From Allacma fusca (taxonomy: Eukaryota; Arthropoda; Collembola; Symphypleona; Sminthuridae), in NCBI GenBank assembly GCA_947179485.1, contig OX359246.1:44061632-44125631 (forward strand): 64,000 nt of DNA, written 5' to 3'. The translations under genes were made by a program, and so were the position numbers. Position 1 is the stretch's first letter. Each line of letters starts with the position of its first letter. The notes under the pieces are model-generated. The model ran no database searches. It was not told the DNA's origin and saw nothing but the letters and a program-made list of their open reading frames with translations. Of the stretch, positions 41,517 through 54,334 are shown piece after piece.

Positions 41517-43806
41517 GTCCCAGTGTCGAGCGGTATTAGGAGGAAGTTCACCCCGTAGTTGTACGAATTCCGGGTGTCCTTCAGCAACACTACCACAACT
41601 CAATAGTCGAGGTCTTGGAGGTCATCCGCATCCATTAAGTTATCTAAACGGTGGGAGTTTAGGAAGTCTTCATAACAGTGTGAATCAATCAGCGGCCGTT
41701 GCGGCTGCAACTTCAGCACTCCTTCCCACCGGTCCAGCCGGGTCAGGTTTGGCCGAACCCAGTTCAGCAGGTCTTCGTTTGTGTGATCGTCATCTTCCTG
41801 TGGGACCAGCATCCTCCGCTCCCGTGAATATTGGTGTGTCTCCCCTTTTCTCTTCCCGATCTTCTCTGCCTTACTACACTCGTGGTGGCCATAAATTTTT
41901 ACGCAGTCGATCAAGACACCGTGGAATGATTATGGGTCAGAAAGTCTCAGGTGGGTCATTTTACTACTCGGTTTATGTACTAGGGAATTTATTTTGGAGG
42001 CACGGAGCTCCTGATAATGTTGAGAAAATTGTTTTACGTGTATGCTCTTGCATTTGCGAATTATTCATCTGATTTATAAAACTATTCTATTTCTTGCACG
42101 TTTTTGCAGTCGGAGGAGGCAAAGCAGGTGAACGAGTGGTAACCACTAGAACACCTGGGCCAAGGGATCTGGCCGAAGAACCGGTACTTCCGCCCAGGTT
42201 AGATATGCTTCTGGATATGCCCGCAGCTTTGAAAGAAGTACAGTTAAAATACGCTTGGAATTCAGAAGACCGGTCTCTCAATATATTTGTTAAAGTGAGT
42301 ACGAGTACTAACTAAGAATTAATAGGGTAGAGAAGTGTCGATGTTAGTATAATTGTCAAATATGAGAAACGTCGGAAGTCGTAATTAATTTTTTCCGGGA
42401 TAATTAAACTGTGTGGCCTGAATTGAAGGGATTTGTCTAAGGGCTGTATTAAAAATTTTATTGTCATGGAATTAGGAGGATGACAAGCTGACATTCCATC
42501 GGCACCCCGTCGCCCAAAGTACTGACTGCATTCGCGGTAAGACTGGCTTCACCAGAGGACTTCATGTGTGGGAGATACATTGGTCAACGCGTCAGCGAGG
42601 GACGCACGCTGTCGTCGGTGTAGCAACCCAAGATGCCCCTCTCAACTCCGTCGGTTATCAAGTACGTGCAATTATCCCCTGATCTATTTATTGTGTCTGG
42701 TACTTGTCAGACAAATTGGATTTAGCTTTTACTGTTGTAAAGTGTGGACTTTACAAAATCTGAAGGTTCATTGAATGGTACACTGCGTCTATGATTTCTT
42801 TGATTGAGGTAATCAATTATTGTTAACGACCGCGTTTTGTTTTGTTTTTGTATGAGCAGAGTTTAGTTGGCAGTAATGATCAGTCTTGGGGATGGGATTT
42901 AGGAAGAAATAAGTTATATCATGATAGTAAGAATACAACGTCAGGTACTACGTACCCAGCTTTACTCAAACCTGATGAGAATTTCCATGTTCCAGACACA
43001 TTCTTAGGTAAGTATGTTTTAAATGAATTATAGTTGTTATTTTTATAATGACCAAATTAAAATATGTACAAATATTGTAGCCAATCCTTGTCGTTGCAAG
43101 GAATTTATTATGGAACAATAGAATGTTGTTTCATTTGTAAACCAAGATTTCTAAGGACTTCTAATTTCGATGTGTCTTTGGTTTCGCAGTTGTGCTTGAT
43201 ATGGATGAAGGAACGTTAGCGTTTGTGGTCGATGGTCAGTACCTCGGTGTTGCCTTCCGAGGTTTGAAATCAAAGAAATTATTCCCAATTGTTTCCGCTG
43301 TTTGGGGTCATTGTGAAATCACCATGAAGTACATTGGTGGTCTTGACCGTGAGTTACTACCTCATTTGTATCACTTTTGTTGTTGTTTTTACTATTGTTG
43401 TTATTAAGGTTTATGATTTTCCTTTTTATGGTCTACAGTATAGTTTTCATTCATATTAATTTTAATTTCAATGTTAATAATAATTGGAAAAGATGAAAGC
43501 AAGTTGCTAATTTATATACGTTTTCCTGTAGCTGAACCTCTGCCGTTAATGTTTTTATGCCGCCGAGTAATTCGACAATGCATGGGAAAAGAAAGACTGC
43601 ATCGAATTAATGATCTTAATCTACCTCCAGCTATTCGAGATTACCTTTTGTATAAGTAAGTCCACGTGATTCTGATTATGATATGCATATACCTATTATG
43701 TAATTTTCCTGATTAAATCAGGTATTAGTAGTTATTCTACCTATTGGGGCTTTTTAGAACATTGTTTAATTAGGATATTATTTCGAATTACAGAGACAGG
43801 CGGTAA
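41517..43806 (+). CDS. gus: Gustavus / SPRY domain SOCS box protein (SPSB1/4 type), exons 2-8
   Basis: Substrate receptor of an Elongin B/C-Cullin 5 ubiquitin ligase; in flies Gus binds Vasa and helps its pole-plasm localisation (family knowledge). Exons: 41517-41950, 42110-42294, 42476-42661, 42860-43007, 43190-43348, 43532-43655, 43794-43806; all introns are GT-AG and phases match. The family start MGQKVSG is at 41,932, giving a 277-residue protein, close to fly Gus. Residues about 60-232 form the SPRY/B30.2 domain ([85 protein letters not shown]). The SOCS box follows: BC-box [10 protein letters not shown], then [16 protein letters not shown] and stop. Upstream of MGQK, exon 2 stays open in the same frame for 415 bases (Ser/Gly/Ala-rich), which supports a long form of 663 residues if joined to 12489-13231. 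Short-form translation from MGQK remains possible by another promoter or start. Confidence 0.95.
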
Positions 43807-44600
43807 CCTTGCGGAAGACATTTTGACTTTAGAATGACAAGCAAACAAACCTCACATCATCATTTCATCATTCGTACCGCAGCATCATCGAATTTTAGTA
43901 CTCCTATTATTAATTATATCAATTACGGAAAAGTTATCATTTCATCCTCCTTCATTCGTCTTGACTTTTTTGAAACTCCTCCATTCACACTCGTGTTCTT
44001 CTGAGTTTTCCTGTTTTTCAAAAACCAAGAAGAAGACTCCCAGCCAACGAATAAGGCATCGCAGTCGTTTCTAATTGTTTTTCGTCCGCTTATGGTTATT
44101 TTCTGTAGCTTTTCGTTGTTTTTAAATTGTTAGTGGCTTGGAGAGACCAAAAACGGTTTGGGAGGTTTATGTCCTTCCCAATCATTGAAAAAGCTAACCC
44201 AATAAAGTAGTAATAATTTAAAGCAGGGAGGAAAAATGATAGTGCTAATATTACGATATTATACAAATTTTTTGGAACCAAAAACCAACTCATCGTTTAC
44301 ATAAAGTAATGCGTTACTTATATGTAGTAATATACGACGTACGCTATTTAACTGATGTTTTTGCTTTTACAATCTTTACTTAATAAAATAATTATGTAAG
44401 TGCTTAAATACAGCAAGTTCTTGATTCAATTCCTGTGACTTTGTTCCTTTGTATCTTGTTTCTTTTCTTGTTTTCGATATTTTTCCAACAAGCCTGTGAA
44501 ACATTATTTCTACGATAATTATTATTTTAATATTGTGTATAAGTGAAGAGGAACTCCAAAATAAACTTATTACACGAATACATACAAGATGTGGGTGTGA
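43807..44600 (+). other. gus: Likely 3' UTR of gustavus
   Basis: This stretch follows the gustavus stop and has no further coding potential. Two AATAAA signals lie in it, at 44,382-44,387 and 44,560-44,565. The first is followed after about 60 bases by a T/GT-rich stretch (44,448-44,480), a normal cleavage context. The G/T excess of the upstream unit fades here. The exact end cannot be set without transcript ends. Confidence 0.45.
44382..44387 (+). terminator. gus: Candidate polyadenylation signal of gustavus
   Basis: Exact AATAAA 576 bases after the stop codon, with T- and GT-rich sequence downstream near 44,450-44,480. A second AATAAA at 44,560-44,565 is an alternative. Confidence 0.4.
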
Positions 44601-47600
44601 AATGAATACTGGCTAAGATAGAACTCAGATAAGCTATCCACTTCGTAAAATACGCTGATGTGACATAAGTAAGCCCTTTTAGGAACTGAGTCTCTTGTTT
44701 TTTACTACATAACTATTACTTTAAATACCTTGTAGAATGAGAAAAGAGCAGGCAAGATTTTAAAATTGAGTCATCATAATAATTAATACTATTTAAATGT
44801 AAGAATCGTTATTTTATAGTTTTCAATTAAGTATGATTGGTACATATAATAATATAATTTTAGAAAACTTTTACCAGGAACATATGTAACGAATAATTCT
44901 GTGACAGTAGATATTTCAAATTTTTCTCGCAAGTGAGGACGATCATAATAATATTATGAGCTCATTATTAGTATAATATAACGAAAATTGTTGTAATAAA
45001 AAATAATCGAATCATATGTAATACCAAAAGTGTTTTTAAATACTGATTTTTTATTTTATGATTGTAATCGTTGTTCTATTTTGTCATGTCCTTAAGCACT
45101 CTTACTTTCAACGTGGTATAATTTCGGATAAACATGTATATTTAATCGGAATTTTGTGAAGTGTATAAAATAAGTATGTCAGCAATTAATTTCTGTTTTT
45201 TCATTAGTTGCACACGTATATGTAAAAAAGCAGATGGGGCAGGATTGCACTCCTCTTTTGTGAATAGGTGATGTTATACTTTTCCTCCGTAAATTAAGAA
45301 GCTAATTGTCAAATTTGTGTACATTTCCTATTCATTCTATAGCTACTAAGGATATCCATGATAGCTGTAGTACTACAAATAATTAAGTTCGTACAATGTA
45401 AGCATTTCATGAAACTCTTACTTTTGAAAAATAAGTGACGACACTTTGGCAATGACCATTAATATATTATATGATAGACGATGATGATAATAATGGTGTA
45501 TGCTTGTCAACGTGGACTTTTTCTAGTTCTCAAATTATTAAATATAGTGAACACAACCGTATACAATTGTTATATGTATGTACCGGAATTTGTGGAAGTA
45601 TAGGATCCTGTTATCACGTAGTATTATCATCACAAGCTATATCATACTATACTGCACCAACTTATATCAATAGTAATATAGAAGTGTGCATCTTGACAGA
45701 TTATTTCAATCGGTTTAACCCCTTTCTGTTAAAGTTCAAAGCGATCGCGTTGCCTTTAGTTCTAAACCTACGTGTTTAAAAATTTGACCAGTGTTCTTTT
45801 ATCCAGTTAAAGTAATTCTTAAATTGAAATTATTATTTAATTCTTCCGCCACCAATCTGATTTCGCGATGTTGAAATAGTGGCTACACTTCAAACGGAAA
45901 AAAAATGTTACCTAGGTATTAGGAATAGGAACGCACATACGAAATACCATTTTATAAGTAGCTTCCTATAATATTACCTTCTAGGAAATTCAGAAGATTG
46001 GAATCGGTGGCGATATTTTTTACTATTTTGACGAAAGAGGGGTGTCCTATTAATTTGTGTACTCTCCTTCTGAAAAAATTATAGGGGTGTATTATCTTAC
46101 GGTTACGGTATTCATTGTAAGCGAGGGGTTGTCGTGAAAATCATTTCTTCTGAAAAAAAACTGAATCAATTTTGAGCTGTAGTAATTTTTTAATTCTAAG
46201 AATATGAACCTACAACTAAGCTTATTAAATTTAAAATGCGAACAGGGAGAGTCGATGTTACATTAGTCATGATTCAAGACTGCCGTGAAGGGTTTTTGTA
46301 CTCCTATTTCTTCTATGTATGTGTTTTGATTTGACTCATATATGGAGGGGTAGCCCCACGTAATTTTGAGTCTTATAATCTCTTCTTGATATCCTCAAAG
46401 TTGTGTTTTAAAACTAAAATGTTTTTTTGTATTTTATGATAGTAATACTTACGTATATTACCTCTATTATAATTATCTTTGAAACGGCAGCCTACTTTCA
46501 AATGAGATTTAGGAAAAACTCAAAGTAATTTAGTTTTCGAAAGGGTTATCGCTCACAAAAAAAATGTTTCGTTTGTGAGTTTGAGTGGTTGGCAAAAATT
46601 TTGTGGTGTAGAGTAAAACCGACTTTTCTGCGTTAATTGAACCTCTTCTCAGCTTATACATATAATCAGTAAAAAAAATGGAATTTTAAAATGGTGTGGG
46701 ACATGCAAACTGGTAGCGTAGTTTTTAGTGGTGGACGATTTTCTGGGAAAAAGCTCCAGCGTGTGAATTGATGAAAGTAACATTTGTAAAGTAATATAAA
46801 CTGTAATGTATAGTCACTGGAAGAAATGAGTTTCTCAAGGCTACTTAAGATTTTCAACGTGTTTACTATATGAGTACAGTGAAAGTTTTAGTAGGAGTAG
46901 AATAAATATGACTGGTGTTCTCTTGAGGATTTCGCAAATTTCTCGTGAATCAATTAAGATTCTACGATACAGATACAGATGTATAATTTACACACAAATT
47001 ACTTGTAAGGACCTAATTGTAAAGAGGAAGTTGTATATTAGGAAAGGTGGTGATGCTGATAAGGGTGTGTGTCATAATCGTAATTGTAATTAATTACTTG
47101 TATAGCTCTACCTTAAACAATACAATACCTTGTAATGCCGTCTTTACATGTGACTATCCACATATGTGTAATATTCATATATGACTAGATATATGTGGAG
47201 ACTCTGTTCTTTTTTTGGTTGTTAAATAAATGAAAATGACTTTTCTGTGGTACTACTATTTTCCAAAAACTTTCGAAGAGATAAAGAGGAGAGAAATTAA
47301 ACTTTTTGATAAAGGCATAGGCAGGGACTAATTTTCATATGGGAATTTATTATAAGTATTTGTCAAAGGACTGCTTTTTCATAAAGTGTTCCTGTAATAT
47401 ACATACTTGTACATGTGGTATAAATACTAGCAAGCAGAGAGAATAATATGGATTTAGGAATGAGTAAAATTATTATCTCCATCTGAATGAAGGAAATCTT
47501 TACTTTACTAGCACTCGACCTGAGAGCCCCCCCAGTCCCTTATACCAGTAAAGTTCATTATTATTGTAATAATAATGGTCAATTATATTGTTATACTTAG

Positions 47601-50600
47601 AGACCAAAATTACATTAAAATATTGAGACTCCACAAGGTATCTCCAGAGCAATGGTCACATAATTCATATAGTACTCATCTTCGGTTAACTCTGTTAAGG
47701 TCATTGTCTTCATGCAAGTGGTTTAGGCATCAACAGTGTAAGTTTACATTAAATATGTAATATAACCTCCATCGTATGGCTAATGCATACGTTTTAGCTC
47801 TAAATTTCAATGATAGGCTGTAAGGACTCTAAAAATATTGTGCCAGTAAAAAAATAATTAATTTTAAGTAATTATTACTACGTTACAACTATCTATAGTT
47901 CACATAAAAGGGATGAGTTTTGTGTAAAGATAAAGAGTTACGGATGCTCATGCTGTGTATGTATTTGTTCCCTTCCATATGTCTGTATTGTTTCTCAAGC
48001 CCTTTGACCTCCATCTCCCTTTGACTCTCCCTCAAAGAACTTCATTACTTACCAGTTGACTCACACTATAGTTACTTGTAATCTGGATCTTGTATAAGTA
48101 AATATAGGAGTAATTTGTGTAATAAATTAATTTTCAAAGAAAACTTACATCGAACTCACGTGTACGTACCTATGTACATATGTATATACAGTGTGCTATT
48201 TCATTTCCATGGTTTCATTTTTTTCCCCACATGTACATCTTTACATATGCCTTCCAAGATTGATCTCAAGAAACGTTTTTTTGCTGCAGAAATGGAGTTG
48301 CAAAAATCTCTGGGGGTTCTACAAATACTCTCCAACAACTGCAATGTGGCTGTAACTTTTTTCTCAATACATTACAAATCTACGTTATTTCTGTTACATT
48401 TATTTTTTATTGTTGCAGAATCCATACATAGGATTAGTGCCCGGCAATTTAAGCTTGGGGATATTTAGAGACTGCAATGTGTGCATATCTACAGTGAATA
48501 ATTAACGTGCTGTATTGCATTCTCAGACTATACTAAACTTACTTCTCGCTTTTATTTGCATTCGTATCTCTCTCTCTCTCTCTCCTTGAACTCTACACCA
48601 GCTGCTTAAAAAAATGATTTAGCAAGGTTATTCATCGCTGCACTCGCAACTCATCCACTTTTTGCTGTAGTTAAATATATATCTACACAAGCATATTTGG
48701 TCTTATACCATGATTATAGCAGTAGGGAATCAAATTGTTTTTTTCCAAGCGTTAGCAAGTCACTCTCTTTTGTGTAAACTCTCTTTTGGCCACACACGTT
48801 TTAGATATAGATAGTCACTTGTCATGTCAGAGTGGTAAAAATCTTGAGCTTCAAGTGGCAGTGGTACTTTGGATTTATAATTATGGAAAATACTTACAAA
48901 CCCTAGTACGCCCTGTATGTATCTACTGGAAATTACATACAGATGTACATGTGCGTATACTTACCTGTACATACCATACAGGTTTGAATGAGCCTCTAAT
49001 AATTTCCGTATGCAATTATACGCTACAAATGTTTCCAGATATCACTGTACAGTCCGCCCTGCAACATATATAACTTCTGTCCCTTATTTGCAAAGTTGTA
49101 TGCAATAATTATTCGGAATAAAGAGTAAAAGTCTGAAGAATTTTCAAGTTTCAAAATTAGATCCCCAAAATTTTTTAACACAGCGAAAGGGAATGCATAC
49201 AATAAAACATTTACTACAAAAAATTACACGGATGTGGTTTTTTTTCAAAATCATCCGTATAAATATAACCTTTTGCTAGTAATGTATTTATAAATATATA
49301 TATAAATATATTTACGGATGCTTCTTAACATGAACGGGATCTACAGAATAATTATGTGCCTTCAATTATAAAGAATTTTGCATCCGTAAGATATGGGCTT
49401 TAGCCCTAAAGGTTCCTGTCCTATAAATGTGCATGTGTACAGTCGGGAGCTATATAGTGCTAATTACTGGATTTTTTCAAAATCTTATTATACAGGACTT
49501 GTTCCACTGGTAAGTAATTACCGGTATCTGACAGTCTCATCAAAGATCATTCATTAAAGATAAATACCTCTTGAGGGGTGAGTATAGAAGTTCATGTAAT
49601 TACAAAAGGAGAATATTTTAGTATTACGTCCATGCACAAAGCCGCTGACGCTTGTGGGCTTGATTGTTTAATGTTTATTGTTGGATTTTACAACCGATAG
49701 CGTATGGTCATGGTACTTTTGGCTGAGAGAGCACTAGTTACTTAGCAGTTAGCAATATTTTATTATTTTATGATCGGGACTTGCACGCACCAATCCTCTT
49801 AAAATGCCTTCCTTCCAATGTACATACATGGTACCCATATATACATACCTATAATTTTCAAATATAAATTCCCAACAGCTATTTATACTAATTAGCACCT
49901 ACTGCTGATTCATACCCAGCCTCACCATTGCATTGGTTTCAGGCTTGCGATGAGTAATAGTGCAAAGTTATAGTGTACACAGTTGTGTATGTGTGTGTGT
50001 GTGTGTGTGTGTGTACGGATAGATTGCCGTCATAAAAAATCAGGTTCCAAGAACTAATGCTAGTTTTTTAGAAATCATTTTGAGCAAAAAAAAAATCACT
50101 CACGACACTGTACACAAGGTTCTATATATTAAAAAAAACCCACGAGATATGCAACAGGATTTGCAGACTTCGAATCCTACGTAAAATGTATATAGTACAG
50201 GCTTGTCCTGGAAATTTGCAGTTGTGTCATCCAGAAAATAGTATTTCCCTAAGAACATAATCGTGTGGAAGTAACTATCTCCTAATTATTGTAAGAAATT
50301 CCTCCCTACGTTCATTTACCCAACCGCAGACTTCCTGACGTCCGTGCAAAATTACTATGAAACATATATTGTAAATTTGTGCTTGCCCATTGAAGAATTT
50401 CGTGAAAAATTCAACAGTGGGGGTAAGATGTAGAAACTCAATCGTCAACGTCAGATTTTTTTTGCACACCTTGAGAAGAGGATGTGTTTCATTGAGTATA
50501 TTGTACTTATATGTATCTAAACAAATCCAGATGGGCTCCCAAGTGAAAGCAACACACAATGGAAATAAATGTTGCGGGACTATCTATCTGTTTATGGGAT

Positions 50601-53600
50601 GTGTCAGTGCTCACGAATTTATTTGTGAATAAAACAGTTGTAACGGAGGAGACCTTTGTTCATTCAAGCAGGAAAACCTGTTGAGACCGCACGTGTCCCA
50701 GCATCTTTTTCCTGACACATGCAAATAATATTTTTAGGGTCGGAATTTCCCTTGGAATTTTGTGTCAATAAAGTATACTTTAAAAAAAAAGAGTGCACTC
50801 ATGAGTTGTGTCAAGAACAAACGTTCCATTTTCTGTTACGTTAATTATATTACATGGTCTCTGGGCGAGCTTCATTGTAAAAATGTAACGTGATTTTGTC
50901 TTCAAGGGATAATTTATTTGCTCGACATAATATTTTTTGTTTAATCTTGAGCCTTATATTGTGACTACAGTAGTGTGCTATGAGGAGTGAGGAAATTATT
51001 GACAATTGATAAAACAAAAAGTACTTACTTGGAGCTACTGGTATCAATGTATATGTAGGGACTGTACTTTGTATACAGGAATTCCCTACATTTATTTTCA
51101 AATAACAAAGTACTTTTTATGGGTACTTGAGATTTTAAAGGCCTCTTGAAGATTAGGTTGTATTTAGATTAGGAACAATGGAGGTAGCTTAATAGGGATC
51201 TCTGTAATAAATATTACAATTAATTTAATTAATAGAAGGTTGTGAGTCTCGTATAATTAATTCAACATGACAATGTGCTCTTGTTTATCTCCTCCGACTG
51301 TACTTGAGATCCAGTGATACAAGCATTTTCCTGGAGGTAAGTGAAATCTTTTTTGTATATGTACTAATTCTGTATCTATAGATACTCTGTATATTTTCAT
51401 ACCTTTACTTATGATATGCTTATCTGCCGCAAATGATTAGACTTTTCAATATATATTCGATCAATGGCTTTTGGTACATTTGTAGTCTCATCCTCAAGAC
51501 TATACTCTTTTGTAATATGGGATTGAACGATACAATTACTATCTACATATAGCAAAAATTAGACAACGTGTGTGTACTAAGTGTGTGAGGAACAAAATGA
51601 GCATTAGAAATTCAATCAGCGTCTTCATCCTCACCAGACCGCATTGTATCAAGTGGGTCGACGAGTTGACGTTGACACGGATCCGTCTCAGAATGACCCA
51701 ATTTTTAGTGTAGTTAATATTTTTTTCCTATTTTTTAATACTCAATTCTATAAGGTTTTTAAGTTCGCACTCAAATGTCTGACTGGTCTCAAAAGTAGTA
51801 AGGAAATCTTCTGGAATTTATTTATAGGTAATTGGAAGTGTTTTATTTTTATTGTACTACTCCTATAGATATCTAATTACATATATTATAATAATTATTT
51901 TATTGCTACAAATTAATTCCTGGAAAATATGGTTTTAATTTAGAACTATTTAGAAAATAACAGTGTTTGCTTTTAGTTGAGCTCTACAAAAACCTTACTA
52001 AGGTTCCAGGAGGGTGGTGTAGTTTACGGAAAAATTTTCTTTGCCAGTATTTATAAGGTATAATTCCTACACGAGTACTTATAGGAATCTAATTAATTTT
52101 GCAAGCATTTTAGTAAACAAGGTTGAAGCAAAAGAGCAGGAGGAATATTTAAGTAAAAAGGGGGCATTACAGTCCCTCCTTGAAAACGTCCCCAAGTTTT
52201 AATGATTCTTTTATTGTAGTTCGTGTTTATACTTTTACAATAATAATTTTCTCTTATGTAAAAAGTTTGAAAAGATTTATACAATTTTTGCTCGTATATT
52301 TTCCCTCAATCAGAATTTCCCCATTTTAAAAACTTGGAGTATTTCTTACTGTAGTTAATTTATCCCAGCCCGTCATATCTAAAATTGTGTACATACAAAT
52401 GAATTGTTATCTACTACACCTGTGTGGTGTTGTATATAGGTTAAATAATTATTTATTTTGTTATTCCCAACACAAATTTCCCTCATCCTTCCCCATGATT
52501 GTAATTTTCTCTGAGGCATTAAGTACTTCGTGCCTCATTTATAATTAACAAGTTTTTCTTCCAAGATCCATTCCTTCCCAAGATACAAACTTGGTTCTGT
52601 CACGTATTCCCATAATTTTTTGTCACCGGCTTACAATTCTACACCCAACCATTCTAAGAATCCATGTGTATTTGTTAGACATTGACTAGAACTTTTACTA
52701 GCCCTCGTCCGTAATGCTATCAGCACATAATAGGTTCTTCATAGGGCTCTTTTGATTCACACTGTTTCTCGCAAAGTAAGTAAACATTCTGTCCAATATT
52801 GTTTCAATCAGACAGGATAATTTTTATAACTGCTATTTTTTGTATTTGGAAAGCAAGACAAATTCGGAGGGAAATATGGGTAGTAGACATATATTCTATG
52901 GGAAAAAATCCAGGGCAAGCTACTATAGATAATTTCAGAGTCAACAGTGAATTTATATTTGCTTGGAGTCTGTCTCTCTACGTATGTAATTATATGGGTT
53001 TGTTGACATTCCCACAGGGGAAATTCATGGTTGAGTAAAATACTACAATGGTCATTCATACATCTGGCACTGCACACGCACTGACAATGCCAATTATACA
53101 CAGGGAAAAGGGTAGCTTCATATGAAGTGATTTACATATAGTCAAACTCTATCTACTTTTGATACCATACATTTGCAATATTTAGATATATCTATGCAAA
53201 CAGGAAATCGACAGGTGAGCATAAATATTGAACATGGGAATTTGCAGTGCATCCCAAATTCGCTACTTATTGTTCGAAGCAACAATGTATGTACATGTTG
53301 TACCTATATATAGGGCTTGAAAGGGTTACGGTTTAGAATAAAACAACCCAAAAATCCGCTTGTTCTCTTAACAATGAATCCCTCTGATAATTATCTACTA
53401 GCCATTTTTTTAAAACTTTTATTGCGTTACATTTTCGACTACATCTGTACAGTCTCTCATGGGAAGAGTTGTTGTATTTGCAACCTCACCTGGAAATAAG
53501 GGAAAGTCATTGTGGTTTCCTTTGAAACCATATAATCTAATGATACAATAATAATTTATAATAAAGACACAATAAAGCAAACACATATAAAAACACGCGT

Positions 53601-54334
53601 ACATAATATACTGTATGTACGAATGCAAACTAAAAAAAAAAGTAGGAAATCAATTAAAATATTTTGAACTGCCATATTTTGACTGATAGTAAATTAGGTC
53701 TTTTCCTCCTTCTTACATATACGGAACGGGAGAGGCTCCCTATGTCAAATTATATATTTGAGCTGGAGATTATACACAGTAGCTGTTACTCACCCTGATA
53801 AAAAAAAATACAGAGTCAATTCTGATGAACGCTCTATCTGGACAAGATAGTGGAAAAATGCGATTCCAAAAATGATGAGAGCCTGTAATTATACGCCGAT
53901 AGAAGGATAAATAGATACTTGAATCCCAAATTTTATTTCACAATCTTATAGATTGCGAAATGTATTGTTTCGCATCTGTTGTGAAGCTAACGTCCACGCT
54001 CGTTTTGATAAAGATATAATCATTCGATTTAATTTATTGTACACTTCAATTCAAAGAGAGTAGTGTTGGGAGGGAGAGATTTTTTTTTAGTTGTGGCTCT
54101 GTTGTATCTGTATGTGTGTTTGTGGGTGTGTGTGTCATCCCATGTCAATAATGTAAGGAATAGTTTTAAAACAAGTACTATTAAAAAGTGAAGGAGTCCC
54201 TCCTCTTTCTGGTCGTCAATAAAATTTTGAAACGTTTTTTCAGTTTAAGAACGACAGGGGTTACAGAGATTTCAGAAGTTTTCCTTTTGTAACGCAGCGG
54301 GACAAGTCTTGAAATCGTAATTACTAGTGCAACA
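44601..54334. other. Intergenic region without a recognised gene
   Basis: AT-rich and without steady strand skew, unlike the transcribed parts of the window. Open frames of 60-117 codons occur but show no family likeness, no convincing splice pattern and no conserved motif. Two short islands look more protein-like than their surroundings (about 51,605-51,715 and 52,116-52,202) and are given as findings. A (GT)n tract lies at 49,991-50,014. A 5' UTR exon of the nucleoside transporter may begin after the acceptor TTTTTTCAG ending at 54,243. Nothing else seen. Confidence 0.55.
49991..50014. repeat. (GT)12 microsatellite
   Basis: Pure GT run in the intergenic region. Confidence 0.95.

Noticed and set aside
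45847-46012. Imperfect inverted repeat (CGCCACCAATCT against AGATTGGAATCGGTGGCG) suggesting a miniature transposon
   Set aside because: The arms match for only about 13 bases with a five-base gap, and no target-site duplication is visible.
48115-48468. 117-codon + frame containing a MPSKIDLKKRFF stretch
   Set aside because: AT-rich, hydrophobic filler around it, no family likeness and no matching splice neighbours; best read as chance.
50160-50190. TTCGAATCC, similar to the T-loop of a tRNA
   Set aside because: No flanking stem, anticodon arm or acceptor stem could be drawn around it.
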